From Hoeflea sp. (GTDB taxonomy: Bacteria > Pseudomonadota > Alphaproteobacteria > Rhizobiales > Rhizobiaceae), in NCBI RefSeq assembly GCF_030682515.1, contig NZ_JAUXOD010000139.1:1-41507 (forward strand): 41,507 bases of DNA, read 5' to 3'. Both the position numbers and the translations under genes were made by a program. Of this stretch, positions 1 through 8,591 are shown one piece after another. The stretch's first letter is position 1; each line of letters begins with the position of its first letter. Below the pieces are notes generated by a model, which made no database searches, was not told the origin of the DNA, and saw only the letters and a program-made list of their open reading frames with translations.

Positions 1-99
1 GATGGAAAGGCTGCAAAAACAGCCATCATCGCGGTTGCTCGACGATTACTGGTCCGTATCAATGCAATGATGAAGACCGGTACCAGCTACCAAACCTAA
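1..99 (+). pseudogene. IS110-family transposase, C-terminal end (partial)
   Basis: Frame 1 is open from the first base of the window to a TAA at 97-99. It encodes a 32-residue tail with the lysine/arginine-rich helix (AKTAIIAVARRLLVRINAM) that closes IS110/IS1111-type transposases, which typically end in a short stretch such as 'xxAxxAVxRKLLxxxNAMxxxGxxY'. The N-terminal DEDD catalytic domain would lie left of the window, so whether the element is intact cannot be judged. The next 250 bases hold no recognisable gene. The family call rests on one short conserved tail, so it is moderately secure. Confidence 0.6.
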
Positions 100-357
100 A
101 GACAGTTGCTCAGGTCAGCAGGAACATAAGCCGCGCGCCAACCTTCTCGATCGCCTCGCGCACGCCGCTGATCCTGTGGGATGGAGCAGGGCTGCACGAA
201 ACCAAGGTTGCGCACGTCGGTGCCGGCCTGGCGTCCACCGAGCACAAGCGTGAGGGTGCTGTTCGGCTCGGGCGTGGCCTGAACCGCTGAGGCACGCTAC
301 CACCGCTCCACATATAGGGAAGAATCCGAATGGCATCGTCACAAAACTCAGGCGTGC
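100..357. other. Intergenic stretch between two IS remnants, no gene seen
   Basis: Open frames here are short and have compositions typical of antisense or out-of-frame reading. I recognise no protein family. It probably contains the outer end of the IS110-type element and eroded DNA from earlier insertions. Confidence 0.4.
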
Positions 358-850
358 AAGGCCAACGCCGATACGTGCTCGCATCTCGACGAGGTTTTCG
401 TCCTGATCAATGGCAAACGCATGTACCTGTGGCGCGCCGTCGACAGCGAAGGCGAAGTGCTTGATATTCTGGTCCAAGCACGCCGAAACAGGAAAGCTGC
501 GCTGTAACTGATGCGCAAACTGTTGAAGAAGCAGGGATACTCGCCGGATGCCGTTGTGACAGACAAACTGCCATCCTATTCCGCCGCCCTCGGCAGTCTC
601 GGCATGCAGGCGAAACACGTCACTGGCTGACGCAGCAATAACCGAGCGGAAAATTCACACCTGCCGGTCAGGTTGAGGGAGCGACAAATGCAGCGCTTCA
701 AGTCGGCTGGATCTGCACAGAGATTTCTCTACCCGTGCCACCGTCTACAACACCTTCAACGTCCAACGCCATCTCATCTCCCGCAAGACACTTCGAAAGT
801 TCCGCGGCGAGGCAATGGCTACGTGGCAGTCAGCGGCGGCTAGCGTCTGA
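358..850 (+). pseudogene. IS6-family transposase remnant (frameshifts and internal stops)
   Basis: Reading across three frames gives recognisable pieces of an IS6-family DDE transposase in the right order. First comes HLDEVFVLINGKRMYLWRAVD with the first catalytic aspartate. After an in-frame stop near 505 comes LMRKLLKKQGYSPDAVVTDKLPSY, carrying the second aspartate. After another stop comes NNRAENSHLPVR, carrying the catalytic glutamate. After a frameshift near 700 comes a C-terminal tail (VYNTFNVQRHLISRK) ending at TGA 848-850. At least two stops and one frameshift make it non-functional. The N-terminal helix-turn-helix part is missing or unrecognisable. It is on the + strand, while another IS6-type remnant at 8954-9290 is on the - strand; together they bracket the aminotransferase-to-sugar-dehydrogenase block. 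Confidence 0.8.
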
Positions 851-1009
851 TCGGAGAGTGCGCATCGGTCCCCCGCGGGTAACGATACTTACCGTGACAA
901 GCCCCATGACAGGACCAGCGCGCGATTTCCTACATTTCTTAACGGACACGGCTATGCCAAATTCGGTATAAAGCCCCCTGATGCCACCACGGGAATCCTG
1001 AGAAACCCA

Positions 1010-2383
1010 ATGCCTGAGACCAACCCCTTGATCGGCGGTGTTCCCGTCGACCGCGTACACACGATCCGGGCCCGCGAGTCCGCTGCATTCGCGCAGTCCC
1101 GACCAAAAACGCAGGCGGCTTTGGAAAACGGGGCCGCGGCCTTTCTGGATGGCGTGCCCATGTTGTGGATGCTCGACTGGCCGCAGCCTTTTCCGATGCT
1201 GGTGGCAGAAGCCGAGGGTGCCAGACTAACCGATATTGACGGCAACCAGCTTGACGATTTCTGCCTTGGCGATACCGGCTCGATGTTCGGTCATTCGCCG
1301 CCCGCAGTGGCGGAGGCAATTGCCCGGCAGGCCGCACACGGGCTGACCTATATGCTGCCGACCCTGGATGCGCTGGCGGTGGGTCAACTCTTGCAGGAAA
1401 AGTTCGGGCCGTTCCGCTGGCAGATCGCCACAACGGCGACAGATGCCAACCGTTTTGCCATTCGGGTGGCCCGCGCGGTTACAGGGCGCCCGAAGGTTCT
1501 TTTCTTTGCCGGCTGCTATCACGGGGCGGTCGACGATGCGATGGGCCGAAACGAGGGCGGTCGTACTGTCGAAAGGCCTGGCCTGGTAGGACAGGTGGTG
1601 GATCTCGACCAGACTTCGGTGGTGGTTGAATTCAACGATTTGCCGGCCTTGGAAGCGGCGCTGGCCAAGGGCAATGTTGCAGCCGTCCTGGCCGAGCCGG
1701 TGATGACGAACTGCTGCATGGTCTTGCCCGCCGAGGGCTACCATGACGGCCTGCGCGCCTTGACGCGCAAATACGGCACGCTGCTGATCATAGATGAAAC
1801 CCACACTATCAGTTCCGGGCTTGGCGGTTATACCCGCACGCACGGTCTTGATCCGGACATGTTCGTTCTTGGAAAGCCCGTGGCTGGCGGCTTGCCTGCC
1901 TCGGTCTGGGGTATGACCGAGGAAATGGCTGCGCGCTATGCCGATTTCGAGGCGACCCGGTCGGCGGGGTTTTCCGGCATCGGCACAACCCTCTCGGCCA
2001 ATCCTCTGCAATTCGCGGCAATGAAAGCCAATCTGACCCATGTCATGACAGCTGAAAACTATGCCCATATGGAGGCTGGCGCAGAGCGGCTGGCGGCCGG
2101 GCTTTCCGAAGCGATCGCACGGCACAAGGCGCCTTGGCACTGTGTGCGCGTAGGTGCGCGCGTGGAATTCATCTGCCATCCGACACCGTTGCGGAACGGC
2201 AGCGAAAGCTACCAGGCGCACAAACCCGAGCTGGAAAAGGCAATCCACGCGGCGCTGGTCAACAAGGGCTGCCTGATTGCGCCTTTCCACAACATGATGC
2301 TGGTCAGCCCAGCAACGAGTTTCGCCCAGATCGACCGCCTGATAACCGCTTTCAACGAAATCACCCGGGAGCTGATGTCGTGA
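1010..2383 (+). CDS. Class-III (glutamate-1-semialdehyde-type) PLP aminotransferase
   Basis: A 457-residue PLP enzyme of fold type I in the aminotransferase class III family, closest in style to glutamate-1-semialdehyde 2,1-aminomutase. Visible landmarks are the N-terminal substrate region with DIDGNQLDDFCLGDTGSMFG (about 75-94), a GCYHG phosphate-binding loop (168-172), the cofactor aspartate in LLIIDETHT (D262) and the Schiff-base lysine in FVLGKPVAGG (K289). It is probably not the heme-pathway enzyme: it sits in an accessory block and its stop overlaps the start of a glutamine-synthetase-like gene by four bases (GTGA), implying coupled translation. Together they suggest handling of an amino compound (transamination plus gamma-glutamylation), but the substrate is not evident. 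The ATG at 1010 has a weak ribosome site (GAGAA). The family is secure, the reaction is not. Confidence 0.85.
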   Translation: MPETNPLIGGVPVDRVHTIRARESAAFAQSRPKTQAALENGAAAFLDGVPMLWMLDWPQPFPMLVAEAEGARLTDIDGNQLDDFCLGDTGSMFGHSPPAVAEAIARQAAHGLTYMLPTLDALAVGQLLQEKFGPFRWQIATTATDANRFAIRVARAVTGRPKVLFFAGCYHGAVDDAMGRNEGGRTVERPGLVGQVVDLDQTSVVVEFNDLPALEAALAKGNVAAVLAEPVMTNCCMVLPAEGYHDGLRALTRKYGTLLIIDETHTISSGLGGYTRTHGLDPDMFVLGKPVAGGLPASVWGMTEEMAARYADFEATRSAGFSGIGTTLSANPLQFAAMKANLTHVMTAENYAHMEAGAERLAAGLSEAIARHKAPWHCVRVGARVEFICHPTPLRNGSESYQAHKPELEKAIHAALVNKGCLIAPFHNMMLVSPATSFAQIDRLITAFNEITRELMS

Positions 2384-3774
2384 GTACCCTGACCCCAAGT
2401 CCATCGGGCTCTGTCGCCACCGAGGCGCAGGCATTTCTCGATGCCCACCCCGAGATCGAAGCCGTTGATATTGTCCTGCATGACTCGAACGGCATCGGCC
2501 GCGGCAAGATCATTCGCCGGCACGAATTGATGGCGTTGTACACCATCGGACGGCACATGCCGATTTCAATCCTAGGGCTGGATATCTGCGGCGAAGATGT
2601 GGATGAAACCGGTCTCATCTGGGACACGGGCGACCAGGATCTGCGTGCCTGGCCGATCCCCGGAACCCTGGTGCCCCTATACGGCACGACGCCGCCACGC
2701 GGCGAAGTGCTGATGTCGCTGTATACCCTGGACGGTCAACCGATGACATCAGACCCGCGCCACGCGCTGCAGCGGCAGGTCGACGCAATGGCTGCGGAAG
2801 GCCTGTATCCGGCAGGCGCCTTCGAGCTTGAGTTCTTCCTGCTGGCCAATGATCGCGATGCGGACGGCAAGATGCGCCCGGCCAATGCTGTTCTGGACGG
2901 GCGCCGGTCAGACAAGACCGAGGTGTATTCCGTCGATCACCTGCACGGCATGGAGCCCTTGTTTTCCGAGGTCTATGCCGGCGCGGCCAAGGCGGGGATC
3001 AATGCCGAAACCGTCATTTCCGAATATGCCCCCGGGCAATACGAAATGACGTTGCACTACCGCACCGATATCATGCGCGCGGCAGACGATCTGGTGCGCC
3101 TCAAGCGCATCGTCCGGCTGACCGCCCGTCGTTTTGGTGTGACGGCCTGTTTCATGTCCAAGCCAATGGAGAAGCAGGCAGGATCCGGAATGCATTTTCA
3201 TGTATCGCTGCAGAACGCGAGTGGAGCAAACCTGTTTGCGGAAACGTCGGAAGACGAATGGAACGACATGCTGTTGCACGCTATTGGCGGCATGCGCGCA
3301 ACCATGGGCGAGTCCATGCTGGTGTTTGCGCCGCATGCCAATTCGTGGCGGCGTTTTGCAAACAAGAGCTATGCGCCTATCTCTAACAGCTGGGGCGTCA
3401 ACAACCGATCAGTAGCTCTCCGCGTACCGGCGGGCCCAGTGGCGGCCCGTCGCATTGAACACCGTCTCGCCGGCGTTGACGCCAATCCCTATCTGGTCGG
3501 CGCCACTGTTCTGGCGGCCATTAGCAACGGGCTTGAACACAAGATCGATCCCGGCCCCGAGACAACCGGCAACGGCTACGAGACAGGCATCGACGGCTCC
3601 ATGCCGGGCGACTGGCACTCCGCCATCAAGGCGGCGCGGGACTCCGGATTCCTCAAGCAGGCTTTGGGTCCGGACATGCACCGCACCTTCACCGCGGTGA
3701 AAGCGGCCGAATATGCCCGCTTCGCCAACACCATTCCCGATGTCGACTACCACCTCTATCTTCACACGGTCTGA
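2380..3774 (+). CDS. Glutamine synthetase family protein (gamma-glutamyl-amine ligase type)
   Basis: A 464-residue protein starting at GTG 2380, which overlaps the aminotransferase stop; the open frame extends upstream only as a shadow. It has the complete glutamine synthetase layout: an N-terminal beta-grasp domain (about 25-115), the metal-binding ELEFFLL (149-155), EYAPGQYEM (215-223), the GSGMHFHVSL metal/glutamate loop (268-277) and the NNRSVALRVP substrate-arginine segment (341-350). Length and motifs resemble the PuuA/GlnT-like branch, which ligates glutamate to amines such as putrescine or small alkylamines, rather than housekeeping GlnA. I infer an ATP-dependent gamma-glutamylation of an amine made or consumed by the upstream aminotransferase. 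No gamma-glutamyl hydrolase or aldehyde dehydrogenase is nearby, so the pathway is incomplete here. A hairpin 17 bases downstream probably ends the transcript. Confidence 0.88.
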   Translation: MSTLTPSPSGSVATEAQAFLDAHPEIEAVDIVLHDSNGIGRGKIIRRHELMALYTIGRHMPISILGLDICGEDVDETGLIWDTGDQDLRAWPIPGTLVPLYGTTPPRGEVLMSLYTLDGQPMTSDPRHALQRQVDAMAAEGLYPAGAFELEFFLLANDRDADGKMRPANAVLDGRRSDKTEVYSVDHLHGMEPLFSEVYAGAAKAGINAETVISEYAPGQYEMTLHYRTDIMRAADDLVRLKRIVRLTARRFGVTACFMSKPMEKQAGSGMHFHVSLQNASGANLFAETSEDEWNDMLLHAIGGMRATMGESMLVFAPHANSWRRFANKSYAPISNSWGVNNRSVALRVPAGPVAARRIEHRLAGVDANPYLVGATVLAAISNGLEHKIDPGPETTGNGYETGIDGSMPGDWHSAIKAARDSGFLKQALGPDMHRTFTAVKAAEYARFANTIPDVDYHLYLHTV

Positions 3775-3790
3775 TGCGTCTGGGCGTGGT

Positions 3791-3828
3791 GGCGCTGTGG
3801 TTGAAACCGCAGCGCCTGCGCTCTTTTG
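3791..3828 (+). terminator. Hairpin terminator after the glutamine-synthetase-like gene
   Basis: A 12-base stem with one G-T pair (GGCGCTGTGGTT at 3791-3802 with AACCGCAGCGCC at 3805-3816) is followed by a T-containing stretch (CTCTTTT). It sits between convergent genes, so it could serve both, but the T tract favours the + strand. Confidence 0.5.
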
Positions 3829-3846
3829 CATGCGTGCGCGCTTCCA

Positions 3847-4623
3847 TCATGAATCAGCCTTGTATTCCTGAATGGTGTTGCCGCCATCGACAACGATGAG
3901 TTGCCCGGTCAGGTAACTGGCTTCTTCGCTCGCCAGAAAGACGGCGACATGTCCGATCTCGTCGGGTTTTCCGGGGCGTCCCACCGGGGTATGGCGACCG
4001 GCGACTATTTCGCTTTCGCTGCTTGATCCGGTTTCGATCCAACCGGGGCCGATGCTGTTCACGGTGACATTGTTTGCCCCTGCTTCGATCGCAAGCGTGC
4101 GCGTAAGTCCCAGCAATCCGGCCTTGGCCGCGCTGTAAACCGAGCTTCCGGAGATGCCGGTCACCGGACCTGTTACCGATGACATGAACACGATGCGTCC
4201 GTAGTTCCGCCCGATCATGCCGGGCAGCACCGCACGAGTGGTCAGGAATGCCGTAGTGAGGTTGATGTCGATACCGTAGTTCCAGCTCTCGGCGGTCATG
4301 TCCGCGAACTGGACGGGCGGCTCGTCGCGGGACTCCTGCACCATGCCGGCGTTGTTGATGAGGATATCTACTGGGCCTAGCCGTGAGGCAATAGCCAGAC
4401 AGAGCTCTTCAACCTCGACGGCTTTTGTCAGGTCGGCGGGTTTCGCAAAAATCGTGTCCGCACTTCCACCAAGATTTTCCAGGCGATCGAAAATCCGGGA
4501 TGTCGTCGATGTAATGGCAACCTTGGCACCGGCGGCCAGCAGCAATCGGGCTGTCGCAAAGCCGATACCATCAGGGCTTCCCGCGCCTGTCACCAACGCG
4601 ACCCGATCTCGTACTCCGGTCAT
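3847..4623 (-). CDS. Short-chain dehydrogenase/reductase (SDR)
   Basis: A 258-residue classical SDR. It shows the Rossmann motif near the N-terminus (VTGAGSPDGIGFATA, about 10-24), the NNAG motif (about 90-93), and the catalytic serine (MSSVTG) with YSAAK (Tyr and Lys). The C-terminal VNSIGPGWIETG and ASYLTGQLIVVDGG match the usual substrate-loop and tetramer regions. Such enzymes are cytosolic NAD(P)-dependent alcohol/ketone oxidoreductases; the substrate cannot be read from sequence. It faces the aminotransferase/ligase pair across a hairpin and lies upstream of the ABC ATPase in the same direction, but a 178-base gap separates them. The ATG at 4623 is preceded by a GGATGAG ribosome site. 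Confidence 0.88.
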   Translation of the reverse strand: MTGVRDRVALVTGAGSPDGIGFATARLLLAAGAKVAITSTTSRIFDRLENLGGSADTIFAKPADLTKAVEVEELCLAIASRLGPVDILINNAGMVQESRDEPPVQFADMTAESWNYGIDINLTTAFLTTRAVLPGMIGRNYGRIVFMSSVTGPVTGISGSSVYSAAKAGLLGLTRTLAIEAGANNVTVNSIGPGWIETGSSSESEIVAGRHTPVGRPGKPDEIGHVAVFLASEEASYLTGQLIVVDGGNTIQEYKADS

Positions 4624-4801
4624 AACTCATCCCAATCGACTCATGAAAAACATAACAGGGCGAAAATAGGCCATCGCTCACGGGACACCAACCACTTTGG
4701 GGCCGAAGCCAGACTATTCGGCCAGCCGGCCTATGCGTTCGGACAGGCTACATAGCGCAATTGGCAGACAGAGGGCGGAACACCAGCGTCGGGCTGCGGC
4801 C

Positions 4802-5512
4802 TCAACCGATTTTTGGGTAGGCGGCGCGAAGGTCATCGAGCAGGGCCAATACCGTGGCGGGATCGCGGGCAGTGCGCGGCACATCGACCCGGTGGATGGC
4901 GAGCAGCGTTCCGGGACGCGGGGTCATCAACACGATCTCATCGGCCAGTTCGACGGCCTCGCGTAGATTGTGAGTGACCATTAGCACCGTTGTCGGTTGG
5001 GCGCTCCAGACCTCGATCAGCAGTGTGCGAAGGCGGGCGGCAAGCGGCTCATCAAGCGACACGAAGGGTTCGTCGAGCAGCAGCAGCGACGGTTCGAGCG
5101 CAAATGCGCGTGCCAGCGCCGCGCGACGGGCAAGGCCAACGGAGAGTTCACCGGGATAGAAATTTTCAAGGCCGGTAAGTTCGAGGCTCTGGTAGAGGGC
5201 GGAGAGATCGCCGCCCGCCAGCGCATCAGGCAGGACCAGGCGGATATTCTGGTCAACAGTGCGCCAGGGCAACAGACGCGGCTCCTGGAACACGGCAGCG
5301 GTCGGGCCGTTTTCTGAGACCCTGATTTGGCCCCCATAATCCGTATCAAGGCCAAGTATCAGCCTCAGTGTCGTGGTCTTGCCGCAACCGGAGGGGCCGA
5401 CGAGACAGGTGAAGCGGCCGGTGCCGACCGAGAAGCACAAATCGCCTATTGCCTGCAGCCGGGTGCCATCCGCAGAGGTGAAACGCTTGCTGGTGATTGC
5501 GACCTCAAGCAT
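4802..5512 (-). CDS. ABC transporter ATP-binding protein, NitT/TauT (SsuB/TauB-like)
   Basis: A 236-residue ATPase if translated from ATG 5512, giving MLEVAITSKRF; the longer frame into the permease gene is a shadow. It has Walker A GPSGCGKTTT, a Q-loop (VFQEPRLLPW), a modified signature (LSVGLARRAALARA, where LSGG would be usual), Walker B LLLLDEPFVSLD and the H-loop (VTHNLREA). The RLLPW sequence after the Q-loop and the small size are typical of nitrate/sulfonate/taurine-type importers. The start overlaps the permease stop by 8 bases, so it is the last gene of a four-gene operon running leftwards. The signature serine/glycine pair reads S-V-G rather than S-G-G, which is tolerated in this family. 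Confidence 0.9.
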   Translation of the reverse strand: MLEVAITSKRFTSADGTRLQAIGDLCFSVGTGRFTCLVGPSGCGKTTTLRLILGLDTDYGGQIRVSENGPTAAVFQEPRLLPWRTVDQNIRLVLPDALAGGDLSALYQSLELTGLENFYPGELSVGLARRAALARAFALEPSLLLLDEPFVSLDEPLAARLRTLLIEVWSAQPTTVLMVTHNLREAVELADEIVLMTPRPGTLLAIHRVDVPRTARDPATVLALLDDLRAAYPKIG

Positions 5513-6290
5513 GGCCGGGCCTCCACCGTCGTGCTGCCCGCTCATAGGGCTGCAGCACGAGAAGCTCGACCGCCAGCATGACGGCAACGAAGGACAGGGT
5601 ATAGGCGAGGATGGCTGCAACGTCGAAATACTGGAAATAGAGATGGATCTGGAAGCCGACTCCGCTGGAGCGGCCGAGCAGCTCGACCACCAGGACAATT
5701 TTCCAGATCAGCGCGATGCCGGAACGGGTGGCAGCTGCCAGATATGGCTGTAATTGCGGCATAACCACATGGCGCAGCATTTTCCATCGCGAAAACCGGA
5801 AGACCTTCGCCATCTCGGTCAGGCCGGGGTCAATCGAGCGGGCGCCCTCGCGCAGCGTGATGGCCACATTAGGGATCTTGTTGACCGCAACCGCGCCGAT
5901 GGCGGCGGCTTCGTTGAGGCCGAACCAGATATAGGCGAGCACGATGGTGACCAGCGCCGGCACGTTGAGAAACAGGATCACCCAGGGATCGAAGAAGCGA
6001 TCGGCGCGGCGGTTGCGACCGAGCCCGATGCCGATGGCCGACCCGATGGCCATGGCCAGCACGAAGGCGGCGGCAACCCGCATCAAGGTCATACCGAGAT
6101 GAAAGAACAGCTCGCCGGACACGGCATCTCTGATGAGCACGGCAAGCACCTCACCTGGAGAGGGGAAGGCGCGCGAGCCGATAAGCAATGCCGCGACAAA
6201 CCAGAGCGCGAGCAGCGCCATGAGCGAGGCGAGCAGCGTCCCTGCCGAGCGAAGCGTTGCCTTGACGGCGGTCGGCCGCTTAGTCGACAT
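5505..6290 (-). CDS. ABC transporter permease, NitT/TauT (SsuC/TauC-like)
   Basis: A 261-residue inner-membrane permease of the binding-protein-dependent transport family (BPD_transp_1), with about six hydrophobic segments. The conserved EAA-type cytoplasmic loop is visible as EMAKVFRFSRWKMLRHVVMP, which contacts the ATPase. The ATG at 6290 overlaps the end of the binding-protein gene by 11 bases; an alternative TTG at 6296 is less attractive. Operon position between binding protein and ATPase fixes its role as the membrane channel of a NitT/TauT-type importer. The ligand is unknown. Confidence 0.9.
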   Translation of the reverse strand: MSTKRPTAVKATLRSAGTLLASLMALLALWFVAALLIGSRAFPSPGEVLAVLIRDAVSGELFFHLGMTLMRVAAAFVLAMAIGSAIGIGLGRNRRADRFFDPWVILFLNVPALVTIVLAYIWFGLNEAAAIGAVAVNKIPNVAITLREGARSIDPGLTEMAKVFRFSRWKMLRHVVMPQLQPYLAAATRSGIALIWKIVLVVELLGRSSGVGFQIHLYFQYFDVAAILAYTLSFVAVMLAVELLVLQPYERAARRWRPGHA

Positions 6291-7266
6291 CGTCAAGACC
6301 CGGCCAGTAGGTGCCGGGCATCATGATTGGCGACGGTCCGACGAGCTTTTCGCCGCCAAGTTCGGACAGAACGGCAAACAGCGTTTGCGCATCCAGTTCC
6401 TCCTCGGCTGCAGGACGGGCGGGAATACCTTCCCGGTACCTGTCGCGCAGTGCCTCCAGCGCCCTGCCCTCATCCTTGATGATGCCGTCAGTGAAAAGTC
6501 GCTGCCACTCGGCATCGCTGGCGCGGAGCAACAGCTTGGTCTCGCGGGAGGCCTTGATGAAGCTGACAACGGCATCGTGGTGTGAACTGGCCCAGGCGTC
6601 GTGGAATACATAGCCGAGTGCCGAGACCTGTCCCATGGCGCCCAGCGCGCGGGCGGCATCTTCGGCGGAGACCAGGCGACGAAAGCCTTCCGCCTCCAGC
6701 CTGGCGGCAAAGTGCCAGAAGGTAAGCACCGCGTCGAGTTCGCCGCTCCGGGCTTTTTCGGCAAGCAACGGCGGCGCACCATAGACGATATCATTAGCGC
6801 TTGCGAGATCTATCCCGACGTCGCGACGAACCAGCGCTTGAATCATCAACCAGCTCTTGTCGTGCGGGCCGCCGGTGACACCGATCTTTCGACCGTTGAG
6901 ATCGGCCATCGAATGCAGCGGCGAGTTTGCCGCAACCATGATGGCGCCGACCGACGCCGAATAGGGCACGAAGGTGAGATCCTCGCCCGAGGCGCGAGCA
7001 CGCGACACGTCGAGCCAGTCGGAAACGATGATGTCGACGGCGCCGGCACGGAGCGCAACATTGGTGGCGTCCTCGCCGGCGAACGGCACGATCTCGACAT
7101 TGATGTCATGTCTCGTATCGAGCCCGTGGGCCTTCAGCGTGTTGAGTTCCCAGTTGACGGTGCCGAATTTGAGAACGCCGACGCGAATGGTCTCGGCCGC
7201 CGCGGCAAGTTGCGCCGGGGCGGCCAGACATACAAGCATTAAGGTTCGGATGACGACATGTCTCAT
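6280..7266 (-). CDS. ABC transporter periplasmic substrate-binding protein (NMT1/SsuA-like)
   Basis: A 328-residue exported protein. The ATG at 7266 gives a typical signal peptide (MRHVVIRTLMLVCLAAPAQL, cut after the AAAAE region). The mature start ETIRVGVLKFGTVNWELN and the later SADLNGRKIGV-like segment (MADLNGRKIGVTGG) match NMT1/OpuAC-type binding proteins for nitrate, sulfonates, taurine or pyrimidine precursors. A TTG codon at 7296 would instead overlap the dehydrogenase stop by four bases; I prefer ATG because the signal peptide then starts normally. The ligand cannot be named. Co-transcription with a PQQ-type dehydrogenase is unusual for this transporter class and is the main clue to function. 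Confidence 0.87.
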   Translation of the reverse strand: MRHVVIRTLMLVCLAAPAQLAAAAETIRVGVLKFGTVNWELNTLKAHGLDTRHDINVEIVPFAGEDATNVALRAGAVDIIVSDWLDVSRARASGEDLTFVPYSASVGAIMVAANSPLHSMADLNGRKIGVTGGPHDKSWLMIQALVRRDVGIDLASANDIVYGAPPLLAEKARSGELDAVLTFWHFAARLEAEGFRRLVSAEDAARALGAMGQVSALGYVFHDAWASSHHDAVVSFIKASRETKLLLRASDAEWQRLFTDGIIKDEGRALEALRDRYREGIPARPAAEEELDAQTLFAVLSELGGEKLVGPSPIMMPGTYWPGLDDVD

Positions 7267-7292
7267 CGTGCTGAACCGGACGTCACGCGGGC

Positions 7293-8591
7293 TCAAGCCG
7301 CACCGGTGACCCGCCAGATGACATCGCCGACATCATCGGCGACCAGCAGCGAGTTGTCCGGGCCGATTGTGACGCCGACAGGACGACCATAGGAGACCTT
7401 CTCGTCGGGGGCGAGGAAACCAGTGAGGATGTTACGCGGCGGACCTGAAGGTCGGCCGTTTTCGAAGGGCACGAAGATGACTTTGTACCCGGCGAGCGTC
7501 GAACGGTTCCAGGAACCATGCTGGCCGATGACCATGCCCTCGGGGAAACCCGGCAAGGTGCCTTCGGGAAGCCAGCAAAGGCCTAGCGAGGCGGTGTGGC
7601 CACCAAGAGCATAGTCGGGACGGATGGCAGTCGCCACCAGCGCGGGATCCTGGTGCACGCGGTCATCTAACGTCTGGCCCCAATAGCAGAAGGGCCAGCC
7701 ATAAAAGCCGCCGTCCTTGACCGAAGTGAGGTAGTCGGGCGGCGTCTCGTCGCCGAGGCCGTCGCGCTCGTTGACCACGGTCCACAGCGAGCCGGTTTCT
7801 GGCTCCCAGGCCATGCCGACCGGGTTTCGCAGTCCGCCAGCGAAGACCCGGCTCTTGCCAGAGGCGAGATCGAGTTCATAGATGGCCGCGCGACCTTCTT
7901 CTGCCTCAAAGCCATTTTCACCTATGTTGGAGAGCGAGCCGACGCCGCAATAGAGCTTCGACCCATCCAGACTCGGCAACAGGCTGCGGGTCCAGTGGCC
8001 GCCCGGCTTGAAATCGACCAGTTTCTTGCCCGGCTCATCGATGCGGATGGCACCGTCCACATAGGGATAGGACGAGATGCCGTCAGTGGCGCCGACATAA
8101 AAGGTGCCGTCGAGCATTGCCATGCCGAAGGGATGGTTAAGCTTGTCCATGAAGACGTGACGGGTTTCGGCAACGCCATCACCATCCGTGTCGCGCAGTA
8201 GCGTAATGCGGTTGGGGCTGTTGCCGACGGCAGCGGCGCGCTTCATGGTCGAGTAGATGGCGTAGTCAAAGGGGGTCTTGATGCGTCCGCCCGGAACTCC
8301 CAGTGCCTCGGCAGTGAGCACATCGCCATTGGGCAGCACATGGATCCAGCGTGGGTGCTTGAGGTCAGCGGCGAAGGCGTTGACCTTGAGGCCGGGAGCC
8401 GCGGTTGGTGTGTGGCCATCCTTCCAGCCGCGGGCCGTCGGCATCTTCAGCGTCGGAATACCCTGGGCCTTGGCTTCCGGGATGATTGGCGCGCCGCCGA
8501 TGGCAGGTTCTTCTGGGCTCGCGCCCCAGCGTCGCATCAAGATCATGACACCGCCGATGATGGCAACGAGGCGGGCAAAAATGGCAGACAT
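7293..8591 (-). CDS. PQQ-dependent sugar dehydrogenase (sorbosone-dehydrogenase-like), membrane-anchored
   Basis: A 432-residue six-bladed beta-propeller protein of the L-sorbosone/soluble glucose dehydrogenase family. An N-terminal hydrophobic segment (residues 3-19) predicts export with a membrane anchor. Family hallmarks are the HPRWIHVLPNGDVLTAEA strand near residue 80, calcium-like loops (DTDGDGVAETRHV), NHPFGMAM, GLRNPVGMAWEPETG, VVNERDGLGD and the closing PVGVTIGPDNSLLVADD. Members oxidise aldoses or related carbonyls in the periplasm, feeding electrons to the respiratory chain. The substrate is unknown. No PQQ biosynthesis genes are in the window. It is first in an operon whose next three genes form an importer. 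The ATG has an AAGGGA ribosome site. Confidence 0.85.
   Translation of the reverse strand: MSAIFARLVAIIGGVMILMRRWGASPEEPAIGGAPIIPEAKAQGIPTLKMPTARGWKDGHTPTAAPGLKVNAFAADLKHPRWIHVLPNGDVLTAEALGVPGGRIKTPFDYAIYSTMKRAAAVGNSPNRITLLRDTDGDGVAETRHVFMDKLNHPFGMAMLDGTFYVGATDGISSYPYVDGAIRIDEPGKKLVDFKPGGHWTRSLLPSLDGSKLYCGVGSLSNIGENGFEAEEGRAAIYELDLASGKSRVFAGGLRNPVGMAWEPETGSLWTVVNERDGLGDETPPDYLTSVKDGGFYGWPFCYWGQTLDDRVHQDPALVATAIRPDYALGGHTASLGLCWLPEGTLPGFPEGMVIGQHGSWNRSTLAGYKVIFVPFENGRPSGPPRNILTGFLAPDEKVSYGRPVGVTIGPDNSLLVADDVGDVIWRVTGAA

Noticed and set aside
2134-2379. Upstream extension of the glutamine-synthetase-like frame into the aminotransferase gene
   Set aside because: Out-of-frame reading of conserved aminotransferase codons; GTG 2380 with the four-base overlap is the natural start.
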